NCBI GenBank assembly: GCA_900079695.1
Contig: LT599022.1
Span: forward strand, 2,672,001 to 2,736,000
Direction: 5' to 3'
Length of the DNA: 64,000 bases
Origin: an uncultured Alphaproteobacteria bacterium
GTDB lineage: Bacteria; Pseudomonadota; Alphaproteobacteria; Rhodospirillales; Rhodospirillaceae
The translations under genes were made by a program, and so were the position numbers. The notes beneath the pieces were generated by a model. The model saw only the letters and a list, made by a program, of their open reading frames with translations, was not told where the DNA came from and ran no database searches. Of this stretch, positions 1 to 8,222 are shown in pieces (within the stretch, counting starts at the first letter, position 1; each line of letters begins with the position of its first letter).

Positions 1-1034
1 TGAACGTGAACAGCTTCGACATCCAGGGTGAGTCGGAGATCTGGTTCGTCGGCAAGACCACCCTCGACAACGGCATGACCATCGGCGTGCAGGTCGAGCT
101 CGAAGCCGGTTCGAACAACAACGGCGACGACACCATCGACGAGAGCTACCTCTTCCTCGAAGGCAAGTACGGTAAGGCGATCGTCGGTGCCGAGGATACC
201 GCCGCGTACCTGATGTCCGTCTCCGCTCCGAGCGCGTCCGACCTGGGCGGCGCCTGGGTGACCTCGGAAGGCGATCAGATCCAGTACATGCCGACCAACG
301 GCGTCATCGGTCTCGACGTGATCCCGAATACCCTGTCGGACGAGAACAAGCTGACCTACTTCACGCCGAAGTTCTACGGCGTGCAGGCCGGCGTGTCGTA
401 CGTTCCGTCGAACAATCCGGGCGGCGACGATACCTGGGCGGGCGTGAGCGGCACCGTGGTCGTTCCGGCGGCCAACTCCGAGTCCGTCGCCAAGGCGCGG
501 AATTTCGACGAGGCCTGGGCGTTCGGCCTAGCCTACGATGCCGATGTCGCGGGCGTGGGCGTGAAGGCTTCGGCCCACTACGTCACCATCGACATGGGCG
601 GCACCAACGCCGGTCGCGTCAGCCAGGGCTTCACCGACGGCACCATCCGCGAGTTCGGCGGCGGGCTGAACCTGTCGTACCAGGGCTTCACCGTCGGTGG
701 CGGCGTCAAGCGCAAGATCGCCGCGGGATCGACCCAGCTGAGTCCGACCGACGGCTTTGCCTGGAACGCGGGCGTGATGTACGCGGAAGGCCCGTACAAG
801 GTCTCTCTGAACTATGCCAGCTCGAAGACGCAAGGCGTTGATCGGTCCGGCGGCCCGCTCGATGGCCACGACGAGATCGACGTGATCCGTCTTGGCGGCG
901 CCTATGCCCTCGGCCCGGGTGTGAACCTGTTCGGTGAAGTCGGCTACACCAATGCCCAGGACGAGACCAGCGACAAATCCAAGGGCAACGAAGGCGCCTA
1001 CGGCGGCGTCGTCGGTCTTCACCTGAACTTCTAA
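1..1034 (+). CDS. Outer-membrane porin, 5' end cut by the window edge
   Basis: General diffusion porin of the Gram-negative porin family, forming a beta-barrel in the outer membrane. The reading frame is open from base 3. The first residues align with residues about 60 onward of the complete porin just downstream (shared NSFDVQGE-like, KTTLDNGMTIGV, DTIDESYL and EGKYGKAI blocks), so about 58 N-terminal residues, including the signal peptide, lie outside the window. The GTG at 6 is internal and not the start. The protein ends in a terminal Phe (GLHLNF), the usual outer-membrane beta-barrel assembly signal. A terminator follows directly, so this copy and the next are separate transcripts. It differs from its neighbour mainly in predicted surface loops. 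Confidence 0.9.
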   Translation, partial: NVNSFDIQGESEIWFVGKTTLDNGMTIGVQVELEAGSNNNGDDTIDESYLFLEGKYGKAIVGAEDTAAYLMSVSAPSASDLGGAWVTSEGDQIQYMPTNGVIGLDVIPNTLSDENKLTYFTPKFYGVQAGVSYVPSNNPGGDDTWAGVSGTVVVPAANSESVAKARNFDEAWAFGLAYDADVAGVGVKASAHYVTIDMGGTNAGRVSQGFTDGTIREFGGGLNLSYQGFTVGGGVKRKIAAGSTQLSPTDGFAWNAGVMYAEGPYKVSLNYASSKTQGVDRSGGPLDGHDEIDVIRLGGAYALGPGVNLFGEVGYTNAQDETSDKSKGNEGAYGGVVGLHLNF

Positions 1035-1058
1035 TCCTTCTTCGGAAGGATGGTGCGC

Positions 1059-1088
1059 GGGGCGGCCCTAACGGGCCGCCCCGTTGCT
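1059..1088 (+). terminator. Hairpin terminator after first porin
   Basis: A 10-bp GC stem (1059-1068 with 1073-1082, loop TAAC) lies 25 bases after the porin stop codon. The T-tract is weak (GTTGCTTA). It probably ends the upstream porin transcript. Confidence 0.7.
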
Positions 1089-1289
1089 TATAAGATGGTT
1101 CTGCCGAAAAAAGCGGCAAACCCGCCAAGCGGCTCCATAAGTGTGATAAATTCAGCACACCCTGTCGCGGAAATGACATGCGTTCGCGTTTGCCCGTTGC
1201 CGGGTGCATAGCCCCTATGCTTTGAATTCCCTTGCATTCGCGACCGCCCATAGCCGTGGGGACTGGTGCTGAAACAAGAGGGAACGCAC

Positions 1290-2417
1290 ATGAAGACGAT
1301 TCTGATCGGGTCGACGGCGCTGCTCGCCGCCGCCATCATCGCGCCGGCCGCGCAGGCTTCCGAACCGGTGAAGCTGCAGCTCGGCGGTTTCATGGAATAC
1401 TACGTGACGGGTGCGTCGCAGGACGACGACTTCAAGGGGTCGGTCAACAGCTTCGACGTCCAGGGCGAAGGCGAGATCTACTTCCAGGGGAAGACCACGC
1501 TCGACAACGGCATGACCATCGGCGTGATGGTGCAGCTCGAATCCGGCACCGACAACAACGGCAGCGATACCATCGACGAGAGCTATCTCTACGTCGAGGG
1601 CAAGTACGGTAAGGCGATTCTCGGCTCGACCGACAACGTCGCCTACCTGATGCGCGCCACCGCGCCGAACGCGGCCTACACCGAAGTCGACGACACCGCG
1701 ATTCCGAACTATCTCGCGCGTCCGGACGACGTCACCGACAACATCACCGACCTCGGGTTCGACGGCGACGCCAACAAGGCGATCTACATGACGCCGAAGT
1801 TCTACGGCCTGCAGGCGGGCGTGTCGTATACCGCGTCGAACAACGGCGGCGGCGACGACGAATGGGCGAACGGTAGCAACAACCCGGTCACTCCGCTGAC
1901 CAACTCCGAATCCGTGGTGAAAGCCGTCGACTTCGACGAAGCGTGGGCGTTCGGCCTGTCCTACGAGCGTGAGATCGGCCCGGTCGGCATGCTCGCCACC
2001 GCGGGCTACACCATTGCCAACGGCAATGGCGCCAACGCCAAGGACGCCGAGGACTGGGCGTTCGGCCTGAACCTGACCTACGCCGGCTTCACCCTCGGCG
2101 GCGCCTACCGCGTCATCGACGCGCCGGAAGGCTCCTTCGCCGAAGAGACCGACGGCTATGCCTGGGATGCCGGTCTGATGTACGCCGAAGGTCCGTATGC
2201 GGTTTCGATCAACTACCGCAAGTCGGGCGCCCGCGGCGATACCGCGACGGCCGGCAAGGACACCATCGACACCTACGCGCTCGGCGGCAAGTATACGCTC
2301 GGCGCGGGTGTGGACGTGTTCGGTCAGCTCGCCTATGCGCAGTATGACGCCGAAGGGGACGAGCAGGACAACGCCGGCGCGTTCGGCGGCGTCGTCGGTC
2401 TGCACCTCGACTTCTAA
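1290..2417 (+). CDS. Outer-membrane porin, complete
   Basis: Gram-negative porin of 375 residues. The start is ATG 1290, with an AGAGGGA ribosome site 6 bases upstream. A GTG at 1266 is in frame but would put eight residues before the signal peptide. Residues 1-23 form a signal peptide ending AQA. The rest alternates polar and hydrophobic residues with aromatic girdles and ends in Phe (GLHLDF), typical of a trimeric beta-barrel. It is a paralogue of the partial porin upstream, with near-identical barrel strands and divergent loops (for example around residues 120-150 and 180-200). It has its own leader of about 200 bases and its own terminator, so it is probably transcribed singly. Confidence 0.93.
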   Translation: MKTILIGSTALLAAAIIAPAAQASEPVKLQLGGFMEYYVTGASQDDDFKGSVNSFDVQGEGEIYFQGKTTLDNGMTIGVMVQLESGTDNNGSDTIDESYLYVEGKYGKAILGSTDNVAYLMRATAPNAAYTEVDDTAIPNYLARPDDVTDNITDLGFDGDANKAIYMTPKFYGLQAGVSYTASNNGGGDDEWANGSNNPVTPLTNSESVVKAVDFDEAWAFGLSYEREIGPVGMLATAGYTIANGNGANAKDAEDWAFGLNLTYAGFTLGGAYRVIDAPEGSFAEETDGYAWDAGLMYAEGPYAVSINYRKSGARGDTATAGKDTIDTYALGGKYTLGAGVDVFGQLAYAQYDAEGDEQDNAGAFGGVVGLHLDF

Positions 2418-2443
2418 GCTCCGCGCCACGCGGATCTGCGGAA

Positions 2444-2467
2444 GGGCGGCCTCCGGGCCGCCCTTTT
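2444..2467. terminator. Intrinsic terminator between porin and thiE-like gene
   Basis: An 8-bp GC stem (2444-2451 with 2456-2463) is followed by TTTT on the plus strand. It lies between two convergent genes, the porin (+) and the thiE-like gene (-), and may serve both. Confidence 0.8.
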
Positions 2468-2472
2468 CGCAT

Positions 2473-3030
2473 TCACGGCACGCCGTCGATTCCGGCGATG
2501 CCGACGGCGGCGGTGGAGAGCAGCGCCCGCGCGTTGGCGGCGGTGACGCCGCCCAGGGCATAGACCGCGAGGCGGGTTTCGCGCGCCCACAGGCGGAAGC
2601 GGGTGATGCCGATGCCCTTCGCGCCGGGATGGCTGCGGGTGGGGAACAGCGGCGACAGCAACGCCGCGGTCGCGCCCGCGCGGGCGGCGCGGCGCAACGC
2701 GCGCGGCGAGTGGGCGGCGGCGAACACCGGACCGCCGCCGCGCCTGCGCCACGCGGCGATCTCGCGGGCGCGTTCGGCGGGCAGATCGCGGACGTAGAGC
2801 GCGGCCGCACCCGCGTCGCGCCGCGCCGAGATCAGCATCACGCCCTTGCGGCGGCAGGCGCGGCCGAGATCGCGGCGGCCGGTGCGATCGAGCAGAGCCG
2901 TGCCGTGGGGCAGGGCCTTCAGCAGCAGGCGGGCGTCGGGGCGGCGGGAAACGTCGGTCAGCGCGATCAGCGCCGGAAGCCCGGCAGCGCGGACGTTGAG
3001 CCGCGCCGCGACGGTTGCTATGGTGCGCAA
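2473..3030 (-). CDS. Thiamine-phosphate synthase-like (ThiE/TenI family) protein
   Basis: A TIM-barrel protein of 185 residues resembling thiamine phosphate synthase, which joins the thiazole and pyrimidine halves of thiamine in the cytoplasm. Recognisable family blocks are a SPLFPTRSHPGAKG phosphate loop and a YALGGVTAAN loop near the C-terminus. The usual ADGVHLG block is degraded to GAAALYVRD, so activity as ThiE is not certain and a TenI-like role is possible. I chose TTG at 3030 because AGAGG lies 5 bases upstream and any longer start runs into the divergent yggS gene. The start regions of the two genes are only 36 bases apart, so they share a promoter region. Confidence 0.7.
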   Translation of the reverse strand: MRTIATVAARLNVRAAGLPALIALTDVSRRPDARLLLKALPHGTALLDRTGRRDLGRACRRKGVMLISARRDAGAAALYVRDLPAERAREIAAWRRRGGGPVFAAAHSPRALRRAARAGATAALLSPLFPTRSHPGAKGIGITRFRLWARETRLAVYALGGVTAANARALLSTAAVGIAGIDGVP

Positions 3031-3066
3031 CGGAACCTCTTCAGACCTGTCGTAAGGACCCAATCC

Positions 3067-3744
3067 GTGGAAGCCACTATCGCGGAAAATCTGCGCGCGG
3101 TGAAGGCGCGAATCCTCGCCGAGGCCGAAGCCTGCGGCCGCGCGGCGGCGGCGGCGCGCCTGGTCGCGGTGTCGAAAACCCATGATGCGGAGACGATCGC
3201 CGAGGCCCTCGATGCCGGGCACCGTGTCTTCGGCGAGAACCGGGTGCAGGAGGCCGCGGCGAAGTGGCCCGGCCTCAAGGCGCGCTATCCGGGCGTCGAA
3301 CTGCACCTGATCGGGCCGTTGCAGTCCAACAAGGCGAAGGACGCGATCGCCCTGTTCGACGTCGTTCATACTCTCGACCGGCCGAAGCTCGCCGAGGCCC
3401 TGGTGCGCCTGCGCGACGAGGGCCACGCCCTGCCGCGCCTGCTGGTGCAGGTCAATACCGGCTGCGAGCCGCAGAAGGCCGGGGTACTGCCGACCGAGGC
3501 GGACGCTTTCCTCGACCGTTGCGCGGGAGAGTGGAAGCTCGAGATTGCCGGGTTGATGTGCATTCCGCCGGTGGAGCAGGAGCCCTCGCCCCATTTCGCG
3601 CTGCTGCGGAAGATCGCGGCGCGGCACGGCCTTGCGGAACTCAGCATGGGGATGAGCCACGACTATCCGGTGGCGGTGGCCCTGGGGGCGACCCTGGTGC
3701 GGGTCGGCTCGGCGATTTTCGGCGCGCGGCCGCCGGTCTCCTGA
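3067..3744 (+). CDS. yggS: YggS/PLPBP family pyridoxal-phosphate homeostasis protein
   Basis: A single-domain fold-type III PLP-binding protein of 225 residues, the usual family length. The PLP lysine is in the N-terminal VAVSKTH motif (about residue 37), and the C-terminal signature SMGMSHDY...GATLVRVGSAIFG is complete. Known members buffer free PLP and affect amino-acid and B6 balance; they have no established catalytic reaction. The start is GTG 3067 with GTAAGG 9 bases upstream. A longer in-frame reading exists upstream but overlaps the thiE-like gene on the other strand and has no family similarity. Confidence 0.92.
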   Translation: MEATIAENLRAVKARILAEAEACGRAAAAARLVAVSKTHDAETIAEALDAGHRVFGENRVQEAAAKWPGLKARYPGVELHLIGPLQSNKAKDAIALFDVVHTLDRPKLAEALVRLRDEGHALPRLLVQVNTGCEPQKAGVLPTEADAFLDRCAGEWKLEIAGLMCIPPVEQEPSPHFALLRKIAARHGLAELSMGMSHDYPVAVALGATLVRVGSAIFGARPPVS

Positions 3745-3938
3745 GGCGGAGATCCGGCGTTGCCGCCGCGCTCATCTGCCGTCGAACATCGTCCGCGCCG
3801 GTTCCTCGCCGAGGCTCGCGACCCCCGCGTAGGCGGAAATCGCGTCATCCATCGGCTCGATCGTGTTGAGGATCGCCTGCGGATCGCACGCGCAGGAAGA
3901 TCGGGGGTTCCGCGACACTCTCGTGCCGATCCGGCCGC

Positions 3939-4946
3939 TTATTGGATCGCACCGGCGGCGGGTGCCAGGCCCTGGGCGGCGCGATATTTGTCGAGCGCCG
4001 AGTTCATCCGGTCGAAGAACCACAACGGCTCCTCCGGGTCCGGCGCGGCCGTCCGGCCCGGTTTGGCCGCGGGTTTCGCGGCGGGCTGAGCGGCCAGCGC
4101 GGCGTCTTCCGCCTGCGCCTGCCCGTGGGCGCGCAGCACTTCGCGCACCGCGTCGGGGGTCAGGCCCGCAGCCTCCATCGCCGAGGCGGAGAGGCCGGGA
4201 GCGACCTCGTCCGCGGATTTCGGCGGCGCCGCGGCGACCGGCTTCGGACCGCCGGTGTGGCGGCGATCCGGCATCGGGAACGCCTTGCCCGCCGCCGCCG
4301 GAGCGGGCGCGTCCCACGGCGTCAGAGCCGGGGTTTCCCCTGTCGCTTCGAGGGCGTCGGCGGGGGCGTCGGCCTCGGGCAGCGCCTGGGCGGGCACCAC
4401 CGTGAGCGCGGGCAGCGCCACCATCGCGTTGGCGTCGGCGGAGGTTTGCGCATCCGTGCGGTCGAGGGCGGCGAGCATCGCCTCGGCCTTCGCCAGTCCC
4501 TCGGGATCGTCGCGCCATGCGTTGTCGGTGTGGGCGTCGTTGTAGAGGCGATAGGCGGTGCCGCGCGGATCGTCGACGTCGTCGAACAGCGCCGCGACGT
4601 GTTGGCCGGTATCCTTGCCGGTGGTGCCCTCGACGCCGACGTCGACCGCCGCGAGCCCGAGACCGATCGGCCCGCCGAACAGCGCGCCGCCCGCCAGCTT
4701 CATCACCGGCTTGATGGTGTCGCCGGTCAGCTCGCGGTAGATGCCGTTGACGATCGGGATGTGCTGCAGCGGGTTGATGACGTCGAGGAAGTCCCAGAAC
4801 GTGAACTCGCCGTCGCCCACCAGCGAGAATTCGCTCTCGCCCGCCGCGGCGTCGTCGGCGTTCGACATCCGGATGTCGGCGCGCGGCGTCACGTTGAGCG
4901 CATCGCGCGGCGGCGTATAGGCGGGCGTCGTGGCGTCGGTGAGCAT
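3939..4946 (-). CDS. Conserved hypothetical protein, Ala/Asp-rich
   Basis: An unrecognised protein of 335 residues. There is no signal peptide. Residues about 70-105 contain a Gly/Leu-rich hydrophobic stretch (KLAGGALFGGPIGLGLAAVDVGVEG) that could lie in or on a membrane. The middle is low-complexity Ala/Pro/Asp sequence, probably disordered. A compact C-terminal motif (PLWFFDRMNSALDKYRAAQG) looks conserved. ATG 4946 has GGAGG 8 bases upstream. It lies between yggS (convergent) and ribA (same strand, 121 bases upstream), with no evident functional link. It resembles gene products often left as hypothetical in magnetospirilla, but that is an impression and not a search result. Confidence 0.75.
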   Translation of the reverse strand: MLTDATTPAYTPPRDALNVTPRADIRMSNADDAAAGESEFSLVGDGEFTFWDFLDVINPLQHIPIVNGIYRELTGDTIKPVMKLAGGALFGGPIGLGLAAVDVGVEGTTGKDTGQHVAALFDDVDDPRGTAYRLYNDAHTDNAWRDDPEGLAKAEAMLAALDRTDAQTSADANAMVALPALTVVPAQALPEADAPADALEATGETPALTPWDAPAPAAAGKAFPMPDRRHTGGPKPVAAAPPKSADEVAPGLSASAMEAAGLTPDAVREVLRAHGQAQAEDAALAAQPAAKPAAKPGRTAAPDPEEPLWFFDRMNSALDKYRAAQGLAPAAGAIQ

Positions 4947-5067
4947 GGGAAACCTCCAGGCTCATCGAAGCAATTCCGGTGCCAGACTCCAGTAGGCTGA
5001 ATTCAGGGCGGAATTTCTACGGCTGCGCGGTCTCGGCGGCCTCGGCGGGCAGGATTTGCCGGGCCGC

Positions 5068-6246
5068 TCAGAAAAGATGACCGCCCTTGATCCGCTTGGT
5101 TTCGAGATAGTCGCGGTTGTGGGAATTGGAGGGGAAGACGTGCGGCACCCGCTCCACCACCGTGACGCCGTGGCGCGACAGCGCCTCCACCTTCGCCGGA
5201 TTGTTGGTGAGGAGCCGCACCTCGAGGAAGCCGAGCTGCCGCAGCATCGCCGCGGCGGGCAGATAGATCCGCTCGTCGTCGTCGAAGCCGAGCTGCTCGT
5301 TGGCCTCCATGGTGTCGAACCCGGCGTCCTGCAGGTCGTAGGCGCGCAGCTTGTTGACAAGACCGATGCCGCGCCCCTCCTGCGCCATGTAGAGCAGGAT
5401 GCCCGCGCCGGTCTCGGCGATCTCCTTGATCGCGCCGCGGAGCTGGTCGCCGCAGTCGCAGCGCAGCGAGCCCAGAAGGTCGCCGGTGAAGCACTCGGAA
5501 TGCAGGCGGGTCAGCACCGGCTTGCCGTGGTCGGGCGTGCCGATCACCAGCGCCAGGTGCTCGATGCCGCCGTCCGACGGGCGGAAGGCGATCACCTGGG
5601 TTTCCACCGCGTCGGCGAGCGGCACGTGGGCGCGGCTCACCGGTTGCAGGCTGAGCGCCAGCAGATGTTCGTGGTGCAGGACGTCGGCCGCCTCGGCCCA
5701 CAGCAACCGGGCGTCGTCGCTGGCGGCGACGACGTCGACCACCGCCGCGGCGGGCATCAGCCGCGCGCGTTTCATCAGGTGAACCGCCGCCGCGTCCAAC
5801 CCGTCGGGGGCGACCGCGCGCACCGCGATGCCGTGCGGCAGCGGTGCCCGCATCACCAGCGGGTCGGCGGCGCGCAGGCAGAGCTGCGCGATCGCCGCGA
5901 TGTCGCCCTCGACCACGACCACCTTCGGCGGCTCGTCGCCCTCTTCGGTGTGCCACAGGCCGAGCACCGCCGCGCGCCGCCCGGTGAGGGCGAGACGCGG
6001 ACGTCCGCCGAGGCTCGCCGCGAACGCCGCGAGCGGATCGCCGCCCGCCGCCTCGATCGCCAGCACGCCTACGGCCTTGTTGTGTGCGGCATCCTTCAAG
6101 CCCGCCACCGCGCCGCGCCGGACTTCGTCGACGACGCGGTTGACCGCGCGCAACGCGCCGGGCTCGGGAGACCAGCCGGACCCGCCGTCGGCGGGCGAAA
6201 ACAAACCGGGAAAAACGGGAAAAGCGGACCGGGACATCATCGCCAT
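5068..6246 (-). CDS. ribA: GTP cyclohydrolase II with divergent N-terminal domain
   Basis: About 392 residues. The C-terminal 200 residues are a full GTP cyclohydrolase II domain, the first step of riboflavin synthesis (GTP to diaminohydroxy-ribosylaminopyrimidine phosphate). The zinc-binding cysteines are in HSECFTGDLLGSLRCDCG, and EGRGIGL and the C-terminal ETKRIKGGHLF are present. The N-terminal 190 residues align only loosely with the DHBP synthase (RibB) half of bifunctional RibBA and lack its acidic active-site motif, so that half is probably inactive. The start is uncertain: ATG 6246, 6240 and 6237 are all in frame and none has a clear ribosome site. It is divergent from the response regulator, with 145 bases between them. 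Confidence 0.88.
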   Translation of the reverse strand: MAMMSRSAFPVFPGLFSPADGGSGWSPEPGALRAVNRVVDEVRRGAVAGLKDAAHNKAVGVLAIEAAGGDPLAAFAASLGGRPRLALTGRRAAVLGLWHTEEGDEPPKVVVVEGDIAAIAQLCLRAADPLVMRAPLPHGIAVRAVAPDGLDAAAVHLMKRARLMPAAAVVDVVAASDDARLLWAEAADVLHHEHLLALSLQPVSRAHVPLADAVETQVIAFRPSDGGIEHLALVIGTPDHGKPVLTRLHSECFTGDLLGSLRCDCGDQLRGAIKEIAETGAGILLYMAQEGRGIGLVNKLRAYDLQDAGFDTMEANEQLGFDDDERIYLPAAAMLRQLGFLEVRLLTNNPAKVEALSRHGVTVVERVPHVFPSNSHNRDYLETKRIKGGHLF

Positions 6247-6391
6247 GCTACGAATTCGACGGGGGCGGACAGTTTGGACGAAAATCCCAGGGCCGGAAAG
6301 CCCTGGCCCGCCCATGGGGGAATCGTTATATCTGAGGGCCGGGTGAAGATATGTCCCCTCGCGCCCCGAATGTAAAGCGCCGGAGAAACCG

Positions 6392-7066
6392 ATGGCGGGC
6401 CGCCGAGTCCTGATTGTCGAAAGCGACGCCGTGCTGCGGCGCTCCCTCGCCGAACAGATCCTTGCGCAGGAAGGGTTTGCGGAGGTGGAGACCGCCGCGC
6501 ACGCCGCCGAAGGCGGCACCATGGCCGCGGCGAAGCGCTACGATGCGCTGATCCTCGCCGCCGCGCTGCCCGACGGCACCGGCGCCGCGTTGACGCGGCG
6601 CCTGCGCGCCGAAGGCGTGGCATGGCCGGTGCTGATCCTCGGCGGCGATCCGCCGGAGGACGTCGGCGACCTCGGCGGCGTCTGCGAGACCCTCGCCAAG
6701 CCGTTCCGCATCGCCGCTCTGCTGCAGCGCCTGCGCGCGCTGATCCGCAGCTTCGAAAGCAGCGACGACGCGGTCCTCACGATCGGCCCCTATACCTTCA
6801 AGCCCGCCTCCAAGCACCTGGTCGAGGCCGACGACCGGATCGTCCGCCTCACCGAAAAGGAGGCCTCGATCCTCAAGTTTCTCTATCGCGCGGGCGACGT
6901 GGTGCCGCGCGAGGTTCTTCTTCACGAGGTCTGGGGCTACAACCCGGCGGTCACCACCCATACCCTCGAAACCCACGTCTACCGCCTGCGCCAGAAGATC
7001 GAAAAAGACCCGTCCAACGCCCAGATCCTCGTCACCGACACCGGCGGCTATCGGCTGGTGCCGTAG
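6392..7066 (+). CDS. OmpR/PhoB-type response regulator lacking the phosphoacceptor Asp
   Basis: A transcription factor of 224 residues. Residues 1-120 form a receiver domain; residues about 130-224 form an OmpR-type winged helix (RLTEKEASILKFL, VWGYNPAV, HVYRLRQKIEKD). In the receiver, the position of the phosphorylated Asp is Ala (ALILAAALPDG where active receivers have LLLDxMLPDG). The acidic pocket is also reduced to VESD, while the conserved Lys remains (LAKPF). It is therefore probably phosphorylation-independent or controlled by another input. No histidine kinase is adjacent. ATG 6392 follows a GCCGGAGAAACC leader (GGAG). The gene ends 90 bases before the prophage terminus and is intact. 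Confidence 0.9.
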   Translation: MAGRRVLIVESDAVLRRSLAEQILAQEGFAEVETAAHAAEGGTMAAAKRYDALILAAALPDGTGAALTRRLRAEGVAWPVLILGGDPPEDVGDLGGVCETLAKPFRIAALLQRLRALIRSFESSDDAVLTIGPYTFKPASKHLVEADDRIVRLTEKEASILKFLYRAGDVVPREVLLHEVWGYNPAVTTHTLETHVYRLRQKIEKDPSNAQILVTDTGGYRLVP

Positions 7067-7088
7067 GCGGAGGGGAAGGAAGACGGTC

Positions 7089-7111
7089 GCGGAGGGACGG
7101 GGCCCCTCCGC
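7089..7111 (+). terminator. Possible terminator after response regulator
   Basis: A perfect 8-bp GC stem (7089-7096 with 7104-7111) lies 23 bases after the stop codon. Only a weak pyrimidine tract follows, so termination is plausible but not assured. Confidence 0.4.
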
Positions 7112-7156
7112 GCTTCCCACTCGTTTCGGTGAAGCGCGCCGCTTGGATTTGCAGGG

Positions 7157-7175
7157 CGGGACACTTGGTTCCGCA
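7157..7175 (+). repeat. Prophage terminal inverted repeat, late-gene end
   Basis: The 19 bases CGGGACACTTGGTTCCGCA recur as an exact reverse complement at 44060-44078. Just outside and inside lies a further 11-bp inverted repeat (7134-7144 with 7184-7194), and TTTTAAGG follows at 7203, similar to a motif at the other end. These are candidate transposase-binding and cleavage sequences. Confidence 0.85.
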
Positions 7176-7215
7176 GCAGACTTAAGCGGCGCGCAGCTCG
7201 GGTTTTAAGGGCCGG

Positions 7216-8079
7216 TTAGGGCGTCTTTGAGGCCCGCTTGGAGGATGCCTGAGAGGCGTCCCCGTCACAACCCCCACCGGAGATCAGAAGCTCGGCCGCG
7301 GCCTTCGCGTTGCCCCGGCCGGCGACCGTGTAGGTGGTGGAGACCTCGGCCAGGTCGAACCCGGCGAAGATCGCGCGGATCTCGGGGGTGTCGTTGATCG
7401 ACATCAGGAAGCGGCCCTTGAGCGTCGCCAACTGGTCGGCCAGGCGTTCGAAGTCGGCGCGCTCGAACAGGTGGCGGCCGTAGTCGCCCTCGCAGCCCCA
7501 ATAGGGCGGGTCGAGATAGAACAGGGTCTCGGGCCGGTCGTAGCGGGTGATGAAGCTGGCGTAGGGCAGGCACTCGATCACGACGCCGGCGAGGCGGGTG
7601 TGGAGATCCTCCAGCAACGGGCCGAGCTTGGTCACGTCGAAATGCCCTGGGCGCCCCGGCGAGACGCCGAAGTTGCGGCCGGAGACCTTGCCGCCGAACG
7701 CGGTGCGCTGGAGGTAGAGGAAGCGGGCCGAGCGTTCGAGATCGGTGAGGGTGTCGGGATCGGTGGCCACCAGGCGCTCGAACTCGGCGCGGGTGGTCAG
7801 CTGGAACTTGATCATCTCCATGAACGCGACGTAGTGGCGCTGGAGGATGCGGAAGAAGGTCGCGACATCGCGGTTGAGGTCGTTGATGACCTCGGCGCGC
7901 GGGGCCGAGGTCCGGCGCAGGAATACCCCGCCGCCGCCGACGAACGGTTCGGCGTAGGTGGCGTGGGGTATCCGCTCGATCTCGGCGACGAGGCGCTTAG
8001 CGAGGTTGCGCTTGCCCCCGAGGTAGGGGGTGACGGGATGGATCGCCCGGATCGGCGAAAGAGTCGACTCCATGTGCAT
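7216..8079 (-). CDS. Phage DNA adenine (N6) methyltransferase, Dam/MT-A70-D12 family
   Basis: 287 residues. The class D12 order is clear: TPYLGGKR N-terminal AdoMet motif (residues 17-24), EPFVGGGGVFL motif I (44-54) and DPPY catalytic motif IV (190-193) followed by WGCEGDY. It methylates adenine in DNA; the target sequence cannot be read from the protein. ATG 8079 has AAGGAAAT about 10 bases upstream; a second ATG lies at 8073. It is the last phage gene, separated from the tail gene D by a 143-base non-coding gap, so it may be transcribed separately. In Mu the same position holds mom, the anti-restriction DNA modification gene, and a protective role is the natural inference. Confidence 0.9.
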   Translation of the reverse strand: MHMESTLSPIRAIHPVTPYLGGKRNLAKRLVAEIERIPHATYAEPFVGGGGVFLRRTSAPRAEVINDLNRDVATFFRILQRHYVAFMEMIKFQLTTRAEFERLVATDPDTLTDLERSARFLYLQRTAFGGKVSGRNFGVSPGRPGHFDVTKLGPLLEDLHTRLAGVVIECLPYASFITRYDRPETLFYLDPPYWGCEGDYGRHLFERADFERLADQLATLKGRFLMSINDTPEIRAIFAGFDLAEVSTTYTVAGRGNAKAAAELLISGGGCDGDASQASSKRASKTP

Positions 8080-8222
8080 TGTGGGATATTTCCTTGCCCC
8101 GCCCGGTCGACGGGTGCGGGGATGACCCGGCCTCGGCCGGGGTTGGGTCGTGCGAGATGCCCTCTCGCGGTTCGGCTGCTGTAACAGCCACGCCCCCCGC
8201 CGGCCCTCGCCGGCGCGGGTAA

